In this document: one piece after another, positions 25,651 through 35,671 of the stretch
Position numbering within the stretch: the stretch's first letter is position 1
Layout: the number at the start of each line of letters is the position of its first letter
Assembly (NCBI GenBank): GCA_900553125.1
Contig: USCB01000016.1
Coordinates: 1-37,686 of the forward strand
Reading direction: 5' to 3'
Source: an uncultured Clostridium sp.
Lineage (GTDB): Bacteria > Bacillota > Clostridia > TANB77 > CAG-508
DNA length: 37,686 nucleotides
The notes under the pieces: model-generated
What the model was told of the DNA's origin: nothing
Seen by the model: the letters and a program-made list of their open reading frames with translations, nothing else
The model's database searches: none
Translations under genes and position numbers: made by a program

Positions 25651-27163
25651 CGGGATTTTATATAAAGCAAGAGAAGCAAAAGAGAAAACAGAATTTGAAA
25701 GTGAAAAAGAGAAAATACAACTTGCGATAATTAATACTGATACCAGCCAAGAAAAATATATTCAAAAACAAGAAATCCAAAAAGAATTAAATAATATTTT
25801 TGGTAATAATAATACTAAAATATATATTGATGGAGAAAACTTCATAATAAAATTTATGAAAAGAAATAAAGCATATAAAGTTGATACAAATGGAAAATTT
25901 TATAATGTCGATTGGGGAATTTTTCAAGATGATACTACACCCGGAAATTTTGATGGTGAAGGAAGTAAAGAAAATCCTTATATAATAATGAGCATTGAAG
26001 ATTTATGCTATTTTTCTATGCAATCAAATAATGGAGAGAATTACTCAAATAAATATATAATACTTGGAAAAAATTTGGATTTTAAATCTGAATTATCCTA
26101 TTGTAACTCATCTACAACATTATATAATGAATATTTTGAAGTATCAGATAAAAATATAAGTTTGTTTGAAATATTAACAAATGAGAAATATAATGGTTTT
26201 AAACCTATAAATCGATTTAGTGGATATTTTAGTGGAGAAGGTTACAGTATAAGCAATGTTTATATAAATGACAGCAACGATACGGGAGGATTGGTGAGAT
26301 ATCTTGACGGAAAAATAGAGAAAATAACATTAAATGGAAATATAAAAGGAAACGGATATGTTGGTGGAATTGCAGGAATAGGTAAAGGCGAAATTCAAGA
26401 ATGCAATTGGAATGGAAAGATAGAAAATATATCTCAACAAGAAAATTATCAGGGCACAGGGGGAATTTTAGGTGGCTCTACAGGTTCTTTATCTATAAAT
26501 AAGTGTATAAGTAATGGAAATATTAGTTCTTTACGTAACACCGGAGGAATTTTAGGATATAATGTAAGTGGAGATAATGTGATTGATAGTTGTGTTAATA
26601 ATGCATCAATAAATTCGCAAAAAGGATCATCAGGTGGAATAGTTGGAATAAATGGTGATAAAATTATAAATTCATATAATACTGGGAATATAATAAGTGA
26701 AGGTCAAGATGGCAGTGCGGGTGGAATTGCTGGTTATAATTGTAATAATATAATTAATTGCTACAATTCCGGAACAATAAACGGAGGTGTAGCAGGTGGG
26801 ATAGTCGGTTATTTTTATTTTAGAACATCTTCAATAATTAATTCATACAATTGTGGTGATGTTAAAATGCATTCTAATAAAAATGGTGGTATTATTATTG
26901 GAAATATTTATCCTATATCGACACATGTATCATTAATCAATTCATATGGTTGTACAAATTCTATTGATGCAATATTGATTAACAGCGGAGCAGAACATGC
27001 TGAAGGAAATTTCTTTCAAATTTCAAATGAAAATTTACATTCGCATGAAAATGATGGTTTATTGGAAAAATTAAATGATTATGTTGAAAAAAATAATAAT
27101 GAAAATAAACTTATTTATTGGAATTTTGGAAAAGAAGATATACCAACACTAGATATAAAATAA
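25540..27163 (+). CDS. Prepilin-like GLUG-repeat surface protein A, with apparent +1 shift at CGG
   Basis: 540 residues if C25651 is skipped. Residues 1-37 are a prepilin-type leader: short basic head, then G-ITLIALVVTIILILILAG as the hydrophobic N-terminal helix, then MLTGEN. At codon 38 the frame meets CGG; +1 gives GILYKAREAKEKTEFESEKE, the usual TGENGIL continuation. The rest (from about 120) is a series of GLUG-type beta-helix repeats, many containing GGI or GYN (YVGGIAGIGKGEI, TGGILGYNVSG, AGGIAGYNCNN, AGGIVGYFYF). Probably exported and surface-exposed, possibly an adhesin (inference). Frame after the CGG is intact to the stop. Confidence 0.8.
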
Positions 27164-27190
27164 TTTACATAGAAAAAAAATTAATATATC

Positions 27191-27322
27191 ACTAGATAGG
27201 AGAAAAATGTAATGAAAAAATATGAGAAAAATTATGGAATAACTTTGATTGCACTTGTAGTTACAATAATTTTGATTTTAATATTGGCAGGAACAAGTAT
27301 AAGTATGTTAACCGGAGAAAAT
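27191..27322 (+). repeat. 132-bp direct repeat, copy 2
   Basis: Second copy of the segment at 25519-25650, carrying RBS, start and prepilin-like leader of the second surface-protein gene. It differs mainly at GCAATG/GTAATG and in the last codon (AAC/AAT). Confidence 0.9.
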
Positions 27323-28705
27323 CGGAATATTAAATAAAACTCAAGAAGCAAAAGAAGAAACAGAAAAAGGAAGAGAAAAAGAATATATAAAACTAGCATA
27401 TGCAAATGAAAAAATAAATCAAGAAATATTATCAGACAACAACCTAGAAGAAGGTATGCAAAATGAATTAGATACACTAGTAGGAAAAAATAAAACAAAC
27501 CAATATACAAACAGATGAAAATCCGGGGAACATAAAAAAAGGAAAAAACGGGAAAACATTATCAGGTGACGAAAAAAGCCCATATGAAATATGGAGTATA
27601 GAAGATTTAGTGGAACTTTCCCAAAACATTTCAGAATATGAAAATTCTTATATAAATCTAATAAATCATAATTTATGTAATTTGTATATAAATAAAAATA
27701 AAGATGAAATAGCATTCATAATTAATAATAGTGGAGTTATAAAAAATTTATCTATAGAAGATGGATATATAAATGGAAAAAAACGAATTGCCACATTTGT
27801 AGTAAATAATAGCGGAACAGTTGAGAATGTTGAAACCAATTCAAATGTTGTAGCAGAACATTTGAATGGAGGAATTGTATATAATAATACTGGCATGATA
27901 AAAGATGCTAGTTATAGAGGAAAATTAAAAACTACAACTCAAGGCGTTACATATTTTAAAAATGGACAACGGCGGAATAACAGGTGCAAATAGTAGAAAT
28001 GTAGATAATTGTAAAAATCAGGGAAGTATAGACGCTGGGTATGAAACTGGCGGCATTGCAGGAGCTCAATATAGTAATGGGAGAATTAAAAATTGTGTAA
28101 ATGAAGGAAATTTTATTGAAACATTCAGTGGCTACGATAAAGGAGGAATTTTAGGCATCAATTCACAAAATGGTATAGTTGAATATTGTTATAATATGTC
28201 TGATATTGCTTTTGCGGATGACTCAGCTTATGGAGGAATTGTGGGAAAAAAACAGCATAATGGGATTATTCAATATTGTTTTAACAAAGGAAATTTAACA
28301 CACACGGATATTATACTATTCGGAGGCATTGCAGGGGTTAATTCAGCAACAATTAAATACTGCTATAATACGGGAAACATATCCTCAACAAAAGGAAATG
28401 CTGCAACTTACACATTTGCATACGGCATAGGAAGTGGAGGAAATATAGAGAATTGTTATAATATTGGAGAAGTAAAAGCTCCGATGAGCATAGCTTACGA
28501 AATAGCTGATCCAGATGCTACAATTCAAAACAGCTATTATTTAGGAACGAACTTAGATGATACAACATGTAAAAATGATGAGTTTATGAAAACGTAAGAA
28601 TTTGTGGATTTATTAAATTCAGAAAATAAGGAAATATTTTGTATGGATGAAAATGGAATAAACGAGGGATATCCAATATTAAGTTGGCAAAAAGATTACG
28701 AGTAA
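27212..28705 (+). pseudogene. Prepilin-like GLUG-repeat surface protein B, four frame or stop interruptions
   Basis: Same leader as the first copy. Frame breaks: CGG at 27323-27325 (+1 gives TGEN-GILNKTQEAKEE); a further +1 somewhere in 27484-27515, most simply one extra A in the A6 run at 27485; CGG-CGG at 27970-27975 (+1 gives GGITGANSRNVDNC); and an in-frame TAA at 28595-28597 (FMKT-stop-EFVDLLNS), after which the protein continues to GYPILSWQKDYE and TAA at 28703. GLUG-type repeats fill the 28.0-28.5 kb part. The last two types of lesion look like decay, whereas the CGG ones repeat the pattern in sufB and the first copy. Ordinary pseudogene is the conservative call. Confidence 0.7.
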
Positions 28706-28757
28706 ATGTAATTTTTGTGTGGACTTTGCAAATAAAACAAAAACTAATGTAGCAAAA

Positions 28758-28794
28758 ATATGGTGTGTAAATTAATTACACATCATATTTTTTA
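28758..28794 (+). terminator. Terminator after surface protein B
   Basis: ATATGGTGTGTAA (28758-28770) pairs with TTACACATCATAT (28776-28788), with one G-T pair, around ATTAA, followed by a T run. Confidence 0.85.
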
Positions 28795-28830
28795 TATCTA
28801 AATTTTTATTTTATATTTCTAAAAATTTTC

Positions 28831-28859
28831 TTGACAAAATATTACAACAATAGTACCAT
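28831..28859 (+). promoter_or_regulatory. Possible promoter for the 28953 small gene
   Basis: Consensus TTGACA (28831-28836), 17 bases, then a weak TACCAT -10 (28854-28859). The good -35 and spacing support it; the -10 is poor. Confidence 0.4.
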
Positions 28860-28952
28860 TAACTATACAAACATTAATTCAAAAAAATTTTTTAAAATCA
28901 AAAAAGAATAAAAATCTATTAAAATCTTAAACTAAAGCAGAGGTGAGGAAAA

Positions 28953-29099
28953 GTGAATATAAAAAGAGAAGAAATTGACAAACAAATAGAAATTCTAAAA
29001 ACAAAAATAGCTAAAAAAGAAAGCAAAAAAGAAATAAAACAAGAACAAAAAAAGCTAAATAAAATGTTAAAAGAATATTTAAATGAAAACAAGAAATAA
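28953..29099 (+). CDS. 48-residue lysine-rich coiled-coil small protein
   Basis: GTG-started frame preceded by GAGGTGAGG. The product (NIKREEIDKQIEILKTKIAK ...) is almost entirely a lysine/glutamate/isoleucine helix with heptad-like spacing. I do not recognise a family. It lies 83 bp before the XRE regulator and could be co-transcribed with it. Such composition can also arise by chance in AT-rich DNA, so the RBS is the main support. Confidence 0.5.
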   Translation: MNIKREEIDKQIEILKTKIAKKESKKEIKQEQKKLNKMLKEYLNENKK

Positions 29100-29182
29100 A
29101 ATAGTACAAAATACAATTATAATTCCTTTATAAAATCGCCAAAATTTGCTAATATAAAGTAAAAAAGAAAAGGTGATAAAAA

Positions 29183-29524
29183 ATGAGAAAAATAAGCACT
29201 ATAAAAATTGGAGAAACACTTCAAACTCTTAGAAAAAGTTATGGATATACGCAAGAAAAGTTAGCAGAAAAAATTGAAGTTTCTACAAGGCATATAGGCG
29301 ATATGGAGCAGGATAAGACGAAACCATCATATGAAATTTTAATAAAAATATGCAACTTATATAATATAAGTTTAGATGATATATTTAGTAAATATTTGAA
29401 AGTAAAGGAAAATAAAGCAATTGAATATGGCTTATATGGATATCAAAATTTAGAAGATGAGAATAAGAAAACAATTGACTATTTAATAAATTATTTTAAT
29501 AAAAGTAAGAAAGATGAAGAGTAA
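29183..29524 (+). CDS. XRE-family transcriptional regulator
   Basis: A 113-residue helix-turn-helix protein. The Cro/C1-type domain spans residues 7-62 (IGETLQTLRKSYGYTQEKLA, then RHIGDMEQDKTKPSYEIL). The C-terminal 45 residues are a short helical tail (ENKKTIDYLINYFNKSKKDEE), perhaps for dimerisation. AAAAGGTGATAAAAAATG start. No linked target is obvious. It is followed by a terminator. Confidence 0.85.
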   Translation: MRKISTIKIGETLQTLRKSYGYTQEKLAEKIEVSTRHIGDMEQDKTKPSYEILIKICNLYNISLDDIFSKYLKVKENKAIEYGLYGYQNLEDENKKTIDYLINYFNKSKKDEE

Positions 29525-29580
29525 AATTTTCATCTTATATTTATTGAAAAAATATAAAATTAATAAATATTTTAATGAAA

Positions 29581-29622
29581 TCTTAACAAAGTTATGCTAT
29601 AATAACTCTGTTAAGATTTTTT
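29581..29622 (+). terminator. Terminator after the XRE gene
   Basis: TCTTAACA (29581-29588) pairs with TGTTAAGA (29609-29616), with an inner AGTTAT/ATAACT stem, then TTTTTT. Confidence 0.85.
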
Positions 29623-29676
29623 AATACAAAAAGGCTAACTAAATAGTAAAATAAGCCTTTAGACAAGGAAGAAAAA

Positions 29677-30687
29677 ATGAAAATACTACTATACACAGAA
29701 AATGAAAAAATACTTTCAAAAAGTGGCCTAGGAAAAGCCATAAAACACCAAATGAACGCACTAGATGCAGTAGGAGTAAAATATACAACAAACCCAAAAG
29801 AAAACTTCGACATAGCACACATAAACTTCTACGGTTTAAAATCATACAAACTAGCCAAAAAACTAAAAAAGCAAGGCAAGAAAATAGTATATCACGCACA
29901 TAGCACCGAAGAAGATTTTAGAAATAGTTTTATATTTTCAAATCAAATATCAAAACTATTCAAAAAATGGCTTATAAAATGTTATACACTAGGAGATGCA
30001 ATAATTACACCAACAGAATACTCAAAAAAATTATTAAAAGGTTATGGAATAAAAAACGATATATATGTTGTATCAAATGGAATAGAGTTGAAAAATTTCA
30101 AACCCAATGAAAAAGCAGGTCAAGAATTTAGAAGAAAATATAATTTCAAAAAAGAAGATAAAGTAATTGTTGGTATAGGTCTATATATTGAAAGAAAAGG
30201 AATAATAGATTTTGTAGAACTTGCAAAACAAATGCCTGAATATAAATTTATATGGTTTGGATATAGTCCATTGATTTTTTCAAGACAGAAAGTTAGAAAA
30301 GCAGTTAACACAAAGCTAGAAAATTTAACATTTGCAGGATATGTAGAACAAGAAACTATTTGTCAAGCTTTAAATGGATGTAATGTATATATAGTTCCAA
30401 CATATGAAGAAACAGAAGGGATAACAATTATAGAGGCAGCTAGTTGTAAAACCAATATGGTAGTTAGAGATATACCTGTTTTTGATGGTTGGCTTGTTGA
30501 TGGAAAGAATGTTTATATGGCAAAAAATGTCAGTGAGTTCAAAGAAAAAATAAACAATCTTATTAGTGGAATTTTGCCATGTTTAACTAAAGAGGCTTAT
30601 AATATTGCTGAAGAGCGAAAAAGTGAAAATATTGGAAAGGAATTGGAAAAGATTTATACACAGACTCTTTTTAAAAACAAACACTAA
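29677..30687 (+). CDS. GT4-family glycosyltransferase
   Basis: A 336-residue GT-B glycosyltransferase. The N-terminal half has the acceptor-side SGLGKAIKHQMNAL and VYHAHSTEEDFRNS. The C-terminal half has the nucleotide-sugar site: VSNGIELKNFKP, VGIGLYIERKGIIDFVELAKQM and the E-x7-E motif in YEETEGITIIEAAS. Cytoplasmic or peripheral on the membrane. The arrangement resembles GT4 enzymes that glucosylate diacylglycerol, but the acceptor cannot be set from sequence. AAGGAAG RBS. An AAAGGCT/AGCCTTT hairpin lies just upstream (about 29631-29659). Confidence 0.85.
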   Translation: MKILLYTENEKILSKSGLGKAIKHQMNALDAVGVKYTTNPKENFDIAHINFYGLKSYKLAKKLKKQGKKIVYHAHSTEEDFRNSFIFSNQISKLFKKWLIKCYTLGDAIITPTEYSKKLLKGYGIKNDIYVVSNGIELKNFKPNEKAGQEFRRKYNFKKEDKVIVGIGLYIERKGIIDFVELAKQMPEYKFIWFGYSPLIFSRQKVRKAVNTKLENLTFAGYVEQETICQALNGCNVYIVPTYEETEGITIIEAASCKTNMVVRDIPVFDGWLVDGKNVYMAKNVSEFKEKINNLISGILPCLTKEAYNIAEERKSENIGKELEKIYTQTLFKNKH

Positions 30688-30765
30688 ACCGCGGTGTGAG
30701 GCGAACAAATATAGCTGTGAGCAGTAACAATCTTTTTTCAAATTACAGGTAAAAGTAAAAAAATA

Positions 30766-30794
30766 TTGCTATTTTAAATTTTTTCTAGTAAAAT
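30766..30794 (+). promoter_or_regulatory. Promoter for dnaE
   Basis: TTGCTA (30766-30771), 17 bases, TAAAAT (30789-30794), 26 bases before the ATG. The preceding 30688-30735 segment is oddly GC-rich (CGCGGTGTGAGGCGAA) and otherwise unexplained. Confidence 0.7.
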
Positions 30795-30819
30795 ATACCT
30801 TAAGAAAGAAGGAAAAGAA

Positions 30820-33800
30820 ATGGGACAATTTGTACACTTACACATACACAGCGAGTTTAGTCTTTTAGATGGAGCAAACAGAATAAAAGACCTGCCTGTA
30901 AGAGCCAAAGAGCTTGGAATGGATGCAATGGCAATAACAGACCATGGGGTAATGTATGGAGCAATAGATTTTTACAAAGCATGTAAAAAAGAAGGGATAA
31001 AGCCAATAATAGGATGTGAAGTATATGTTGCACCACGTTCGAGATTTGATAAAGAACCAGGTGTAGACAATAAATACAATCACCTAATACTACTTGCCAA
31101 AAATAACCAAGGTTACAAAAACTTAAGTAAATTAGTATCTTTGGGCTTTATTGATGGATATTACTATAAACCAAGAATAGACCTAGAAATACTAGAAAAA
31201 TACAGTGAAGGTCTAGTATGTTTAAGTGCATGTTTAGCAGGAAGTGTAAATCAGGCACTATTAAATGGTCAAAATGAAAAAGCAGAAGAAATAGCATTAT
31301 GGCATAAAAGAGTATTTGGAGAAGATTATTATATAGAAATTCAAAATAATGGGTTAAAAGAACAAGTTTTAGCAAATCAAAAACTTGTACAGCTTGCCAG
31401 AAAACTAGATATTTCGCTTGTTGCAACAAATGATGCACATTACCTAAAAAAAGAAGATGCATATAACCACGAGGTACTTTTATGTATTCAAACAGGAAAA
31501 AGAATGAGTGATGAAGACAGAATGAAGTTTGATACAGAAGAGTTATATGTAAAATCACCAGAAGAAATGATAGACTATTTTAAGGCATTTCCAGATGCAA
31601 TAGAAAATACTGTAAAAATAGCCGAAAAGTGTAATGTGGAATTTGAATTTGGACACACAATTTTGCCAAATTACGAAGTACCAGAAGGCTATGAAACTCA
31701 CTATGATTTTCTGGAAGACTTGTGTAAAAAAGGTATGGTAAAAAGATATGGAAGTAGCATTCCGGAAGAATATCAAAAAAGAGCAGAATATGAGCTTGGT
31801 GTTATAAAAAAGATGGGATATGTAGACTACTACCTAATAGTATGGGACTATATCCATTATGCAAAAACACACAATATTCCAGTAGGACCTGGTAGAGGTT
31901 CTGGTGCAGGCTCAATTCTAGCATATGCAATAGAAATAACAGATATTGACCCAATGAAATATAACTTACTTTTTGAAAGATTTTTAAATCCAGAAAGAGT
32001 AAGTATGCCAGATTTCGATGTGGATTTTAGTGATGAGCAAAGACAAGAAGTAATAGACTATGTTTGCCGTAAATACGGACATGACCATGTATCACAAATT
32101 ATAACATTTGGAACATTAGCTGCTAAAAATGCAATAAGAAATGTAGGAAGAGCATTAGATATTTCACTTGCAGAAACAGATAAAATTGCAAAAATGATAC
32201 CAAATGAACTTCATATAACAATAAAAAAAGCATTGGAGCAAAATATAGAACTAAAAAATCTATACGAAAATGATGAAAGAATACATAAACTTTTAGATGT
32301 ATCAATGGCACTAGAAGGAATGCCTAAAAACACATCAACACATGCATGTGGGGTAGTTATAACAAAAGATCCAGTTGATAGTTATGTTCCTTTATATGTA
32401 AGAGATGGGCAAAATGCAACACAATATATAATGACAACACTAGAAGAACTTGGGCTTTTAAAGATGGACTTTTTGGGGCTAAGGACACTTACAGTTATAA
32501 AAGATACCAAAGAGATGGTAAAAAAAGACCATGGAATAGATGTAGAATTTGACAAAGATATGAATGACCCAAAGGTATATAAATTATGGCAAGATGGAAA
32601 AACATGTGGGGTATTCCAGTTTGAAAGTCAAGGAATGAAAAACTTTATGCAGGAATTAAAGCCTGACTGTTTAGAAGACTTGATAGCTGGTGTTTCACTA
32701 TATAGACCTGGACCAATGGATCAAATACCTCGTTATGTTAGAGGAAAACAAACCGGAAAAAATGAATATACACATCCAAGTCTAGAACCAATATTGAATG
32801 TAACTTACGGTTGTATGGTGTATCAAGAACAAGTTATGCAAATAGTTCGTGACCTAGCAGGCTACTCTCTAGGAAGAGCAGACTTAGTACGTAGAGCCAT
32901 GGGAAAGAAAAAATTAGACGTAATGGCAAAAGAAAGAGAAGTATTTATTCATGGTCAAGTAGATGAAGAAGGAAATGTCGTTGTACCAGGTTGTGTAAGA
33001 AACGGAATCGACGAAGTATCTGCAAACAAAATATTTGACGAAATGGCAGAATTTGCAAAATATGCATTTAACAAATCACATGCTGCGTGTTATGCGGTTG
33101 TATCATACCAAACAGCATTTTTAAAAGCATATTATCCGCCAGAATTTATGGCTGCAATGCTTAATAGTTACTTAGGAAATTTAGACAAAGTCCCAGTTTA
33201 CATCGAAGAATGTAAGAGCTTAAACATAGAAATTTTAAAGCCAAGTATAAATGAAAGTGAACTTAAATTTACCGCAATAAATGGAAATATCAGATTTGGT
33301 TTGGGAAGTATAAAAAATGTTGGAATTCAGCCTGTAGAAAACATAATAAAAGAAAGAAACGAAAATGGAAAATTTCAATCATTTACAGATTTTTGCGAGA
33401 GAATTGCTGATGCGAGTGTTAATAAAAAATGTATAGAAAGTTTAATAAAATCAGGAGCATTTGATGAATTTGAGCAAAATAGAAGTACCTTACTTGCATC
33501 ATTTGAGGGAATTGTAGATACAATACAAAGTACAAAGAAGAAAGGCTTAGAAGGTCAATTTTCGATGTTTGATTTAGGAGCTACAAATGAAGATTTAGAA
33601 AATAATATGGATGACATAAAATACGCATTCATAGAAAAAGAAGAATTTTCAGAAAAAGAACTTTTATCACAAGAAAAAGAAATGCTTGGAATATATTTAT
33701 CAGGACATCCGTTAAGTAAACTAAAAGAAGAAATAGAAAAACAAACTACAATTAGTACAAGAGATATTGATGCAATTGATAATAAAACAAATATTGATGA

Positions 33801-34347
33801 AGAAAATATTTCAGAAATAGATATGATGAGTGGATATGACATGCAAAAAGCAAGTAAATATAGAGATGGACAAGAAGTAAAAATTGCGGGAATAATAACA
33901 TCTATAAAAAAGAAATTCACAAAAACAAATAGAATAATGGCTTTTGTAACAATTGAGGATTTGTATGGACAAGCAGAAATAATAGCTTTTGAAAATGCTT
34001 ATTTAACTGCAAAAGATAGCTTAATAGAAGAAAATATTGTTTTAATAAAAGGAAGATTAAGTATAAGAGAAGAAGAAAAAACATCAATAATTGCAAATGA
34101 AATAACAAATTTCGGGGTTCAGAAAAGAAAAGAATTAATAATAAATATTACAAATTTAGATGAACCTATAAAAAAGAAATTAAGAGGTGCTATAAAATAC
34201 TTTAATGGAGAGATGAATAATATTGCAGTGGAAGTACAAGACGGAGAAAACATTTTAAAATGTGGTGCAATATATTTAACTGGTGCCATTTATGAGGTAT
34301 TTCAGGATATTGTTGGAAAAGAAAATATTGAATTAAGGGAAATATAA
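30820..34347 (+). CDS. dnaE: DNA polymerase III alpha subunit DnaE
   Basis: A 1,175-residue replicative polymerase subunit of the DnaE type (no inserted 3'-5' exonuclease, unlike PolC). PHP domain first (HLHIHSEFSLLDGANRI, TDHGVMYG, NDAHYL at about 205). The palm has the catalytic pair in MPDFDVDFSD (about 398-402) and the third Asp in LLKMDFLGLRTL. Next come the fingers (YRPGPMDQIPRYVRGK, YGCMVYQEQVMQI) and the helix-hairpin-helix region. Then a C-terminal OB fold (KIAGIITSIKKKFTKTN, then FVTIEDLYGQAEIIAF). Length is normal. AGAAGGAAAAG RBS. 19 bp before trkH. Codons are A-ending throughout most of the gene. Confidence 0.96.
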   Translation: MGQFVHLHIHSEFSLLDGANRIKDLPVRAKELGMDAMAITDHGVMYGAIDFYKACKKEGIKPIIGCEVYVAPRSRFDKEPGVDNKYNHLILLAKNNQGYKNLSKLVSLGFIDGYYYKPRIDLEILEKYSEGLVCLSACLAGSVNQALLNGQNEKAEEIALWHKRVFGEDYYIEIQNNGLKEQVLANQKLVQLARKLDISLVATNDAHYLKKEDAYNHEVLLCIQTGKRMSDEDRMKFDTEELYVKSPEEMIDYFKAFPDAIENTVKIAEKCNVEFEFGHTILPNYEVPEGYETHYDFLEDLCKKGMVKRYGSSIPEEYQKRAEYELGVIKKMGYVDYYLIVWDYIHYAKTHNIPVGPGRGSGAGSILAYAIEITDIDPMKYNLLFERFLNPERVSMPDFDVDFSDEQRQEVIDYVCRKYGHDHVSQIITFGTLAAKNAIRNVGRALDISLAETDKIAKMIPNELHITIKKALEQNIELKNLYENDERIHKLLDVSMALEGMPKNTSTHACGVVITKDPVDSYVPLYVRDGQNATQYIMTTLEELGLLKMDFLGLRTLTVIKDTKEMVKKDHGIDVEFDKDMNDPKVYKLWQDGKTCGVFQFESQGMKNFMQELKPDCLEDLIAGVSLYRPGPMDQIPRYVRGKQTGKNEYTHPSLEPILNVTYGCMVYQEQVMQIVRDLAGYSLGRADLVRRAMGKKKLDVMAKEREVFIHGQVDEEGNVVVPGCVRNGIDEVSANKIFDEMAEFAKYAFNKSHAACYAVVSYQTAFLKAYYPPEFMAAMLNSYLGNLDKVPVYIEECKSLNIEILKPSINESELKFTAINGNIRFGLGSIKNVGIQPVENIIKERNENGKFQSFTDFCERIADASVNKKCIESLIKSGAFDEFEQNRSTLLASFEGIVDTIQSTKKKGLEGQFSMFDLGATNEDLENNMDDIKYAFIEKEEFSEKELLSQEKEMLGIYLSGHPLSKLKEEIEKQTTISTRDIDAIDNKTNIDEENISEIDMMSGYDMQKASKYRDGQEVKIAGIITSIKKKFTKTNRIMAFVTIEDLYGQAEIIAFENAYLTAKDSLIEENIVLIKGRLSIREEEKTSIIANEITNFGVQKRKELIINITNLDEPIKKKLRGAIKYFNGEMNNIAVEVQDGENILKCGAIYLTGAIYEVFQDIVGKENIELREI

Positions 34348-34366
34348 GAAGGGAAGTAAACAAAAG

Positions 34367-35659
34367 ATGTTAAAAGATAAAAATATATATTTAATACCTT
34401 GTTTAGGTTTTTTATCTGTAATACTTGTAGGTTGGATAGTACTTATGCTTCCAATCTGCAATAATGGAAATGTAACTCCATTTGATGCATTATTTACTGC
34501 GGTTTCAGCAACATGTGTAAATGGATTAACAACAGTAAATTTAAGTGTAGATTATAGTTTTTTAGGACAATTGGCAATTGCAATAATTACAGAAATTGGA
34601 GCAATAGGATTTGTAACATTTATATCATTTATATTAAGTTTTAAAAAGAAAAGAATGAGCTTATCTGAGACATTACTTTTAAGCAGTGCCTTAAATGATA
34701 ATAATTATGGAAAATTAAAACAGAGACTAAAAGAAGTAATAAAATATACTATAGTTATTCAAATTATTGGAGCTATATTATTAGCAGTAGATTTTATACC
34801 AAGGTTTGGAATAAAAAATGGAATCTGGTATAGTATATTTCATTCTATTACAGCATTTTGTAATGCAGGATTTGATATAATAGGTGATACAAGCCTTGAA
34901 ATTTTTGCGAAAAACATATATTTAAATATTGTATTTATAATATTAATGTTTTTAGGTTCAATTGGATATTTTGTAATTGAAGATATAATTGGAGCTATAA
35001 AGAAAAAACGCTTTATACATATAAGTTTTCATACAAAAATAGTACTAACAGCAAGTTTAATAATTTATTTAGTATCAATAATGTTATTAAAAATTGCAGA
35101 GCCTAATTTAACTTGGCTAGAAGCGGTATTTACGAGTGTAACAGCAAGAACTACAGGATTTTCAACAATAAATATGGCAGGAACGTTACCTATTACAAAA
35201 CTAATAATATCATTTCTTATGATAATAGGAGGGGCACCTGGTTCAACCTCTGGTGGAATAAGAATTACATCAATTGCAATTTTAGCTTTAACTGTAAGGG
35301 CAACTCTTAGAAATAAAAAAGATGTAGTTGTTTATTATAAAAAAATTGATTTACAAACTATAAGACAAGCAATAACAAATATTGTTATATGTTTGGTGTT
35401 AGTTTTAATATCAATGTTTATAATGGAAAAAGTGCAAATAATGAGACTTGATAATAACTTATTTATGTGCGCATCAGCTTTTTCGGCAACAGGCTTATCT
35501 GTGACAAATGTAGCTAATATGAATTTTACATCTAAAGCAATTTTAGCAGCTTTGATGTATATAGGAAGAGTTGGTCCGATTTCGATACTTTCTATTCTTA
35601 TTTTTAAGAAAAAGGAAAATCAAAATATTGAGTATGTTTCAGGAAATGTTATGTTATAG
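34367..35659 (+). CDS. ktrB: TrkH/KtrB-family potassium transporter membrane subunit
   Basis: A 430-residue integral membrane protein with eight hydrophobic segments and the four K+-filter loops of the family, each with its key glycine: SATCVNGLTTVN, TAFCNAGFDIIGD, TARTTGFSTINMA and SATGLSVTNVA. Arginine and lysine clusters lie on the cytoplasmic side (FKKKRMSL, KKKRF). KtrB forms a dimer gated by an octameric KtrA ring, encoded directly downstream (12 bp). GAAGGGAAGTAAACAAAAG precedes the ATG. Whether transport is Na+-coupled is not visible. Confidence 0.93.
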   Translation: MLKDKNIYLIPCLGFLSVILVGWIVLMLPICNNGNVTPFDALFTAVSATCVNGLTTVNLSVDYSFLGQLAIAIITEIGAIGFVTFISFILSFKKKRMSLSETLLLSSALNDNNYGKLKQRLKEVIKYTIVIQIIGAILLAVDFIPRFGIKNGIWYSIFHSITAFCNAGFDIIGDTSLEIFAKNIYLNIVFIILMFLGSIGYFVIEDIIGAIKKKRFIHISFHTKIVLTASLIIYLVSIMLLKIAEPNLTWLEAVFTSVTARTTGFSTINMAGTLPITKLIISFLMIIGGAPGSTSGGIRITSIAILALTVRATLRNKKDVVVYYKKIDLQTIRQAITNIVICLVLVLISMFIMEKVQIMRLDNNLFMCASAFSATGLSVTNVANMNFTSKAILAALMYIGRVGPISILSILIFKKKENQNIEYVSGNVML

Positions 35660-35671
35660 GAGGATAAAGTT

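Noticed and set aside
27484..27515. Treating the third frame break in surface protein B as another CGG-type site
   Set aside because: There is no CGG in the interval; an extra A in the A6 run is the simplest account.
28585..28605. Stop-codon reassignment or readthrough at TAA 28595
   Set aside because: TAA is the normal terminator of most genes in this window, and the gene has other decay lesions; a point mutation is simpler.
24936..28705. Insertion sequence or prophage explaining the broken genes
   Set aside because: No transposase, integrase, terminal repeats or phage genes are visible; the breaks are small indels and one deletion.
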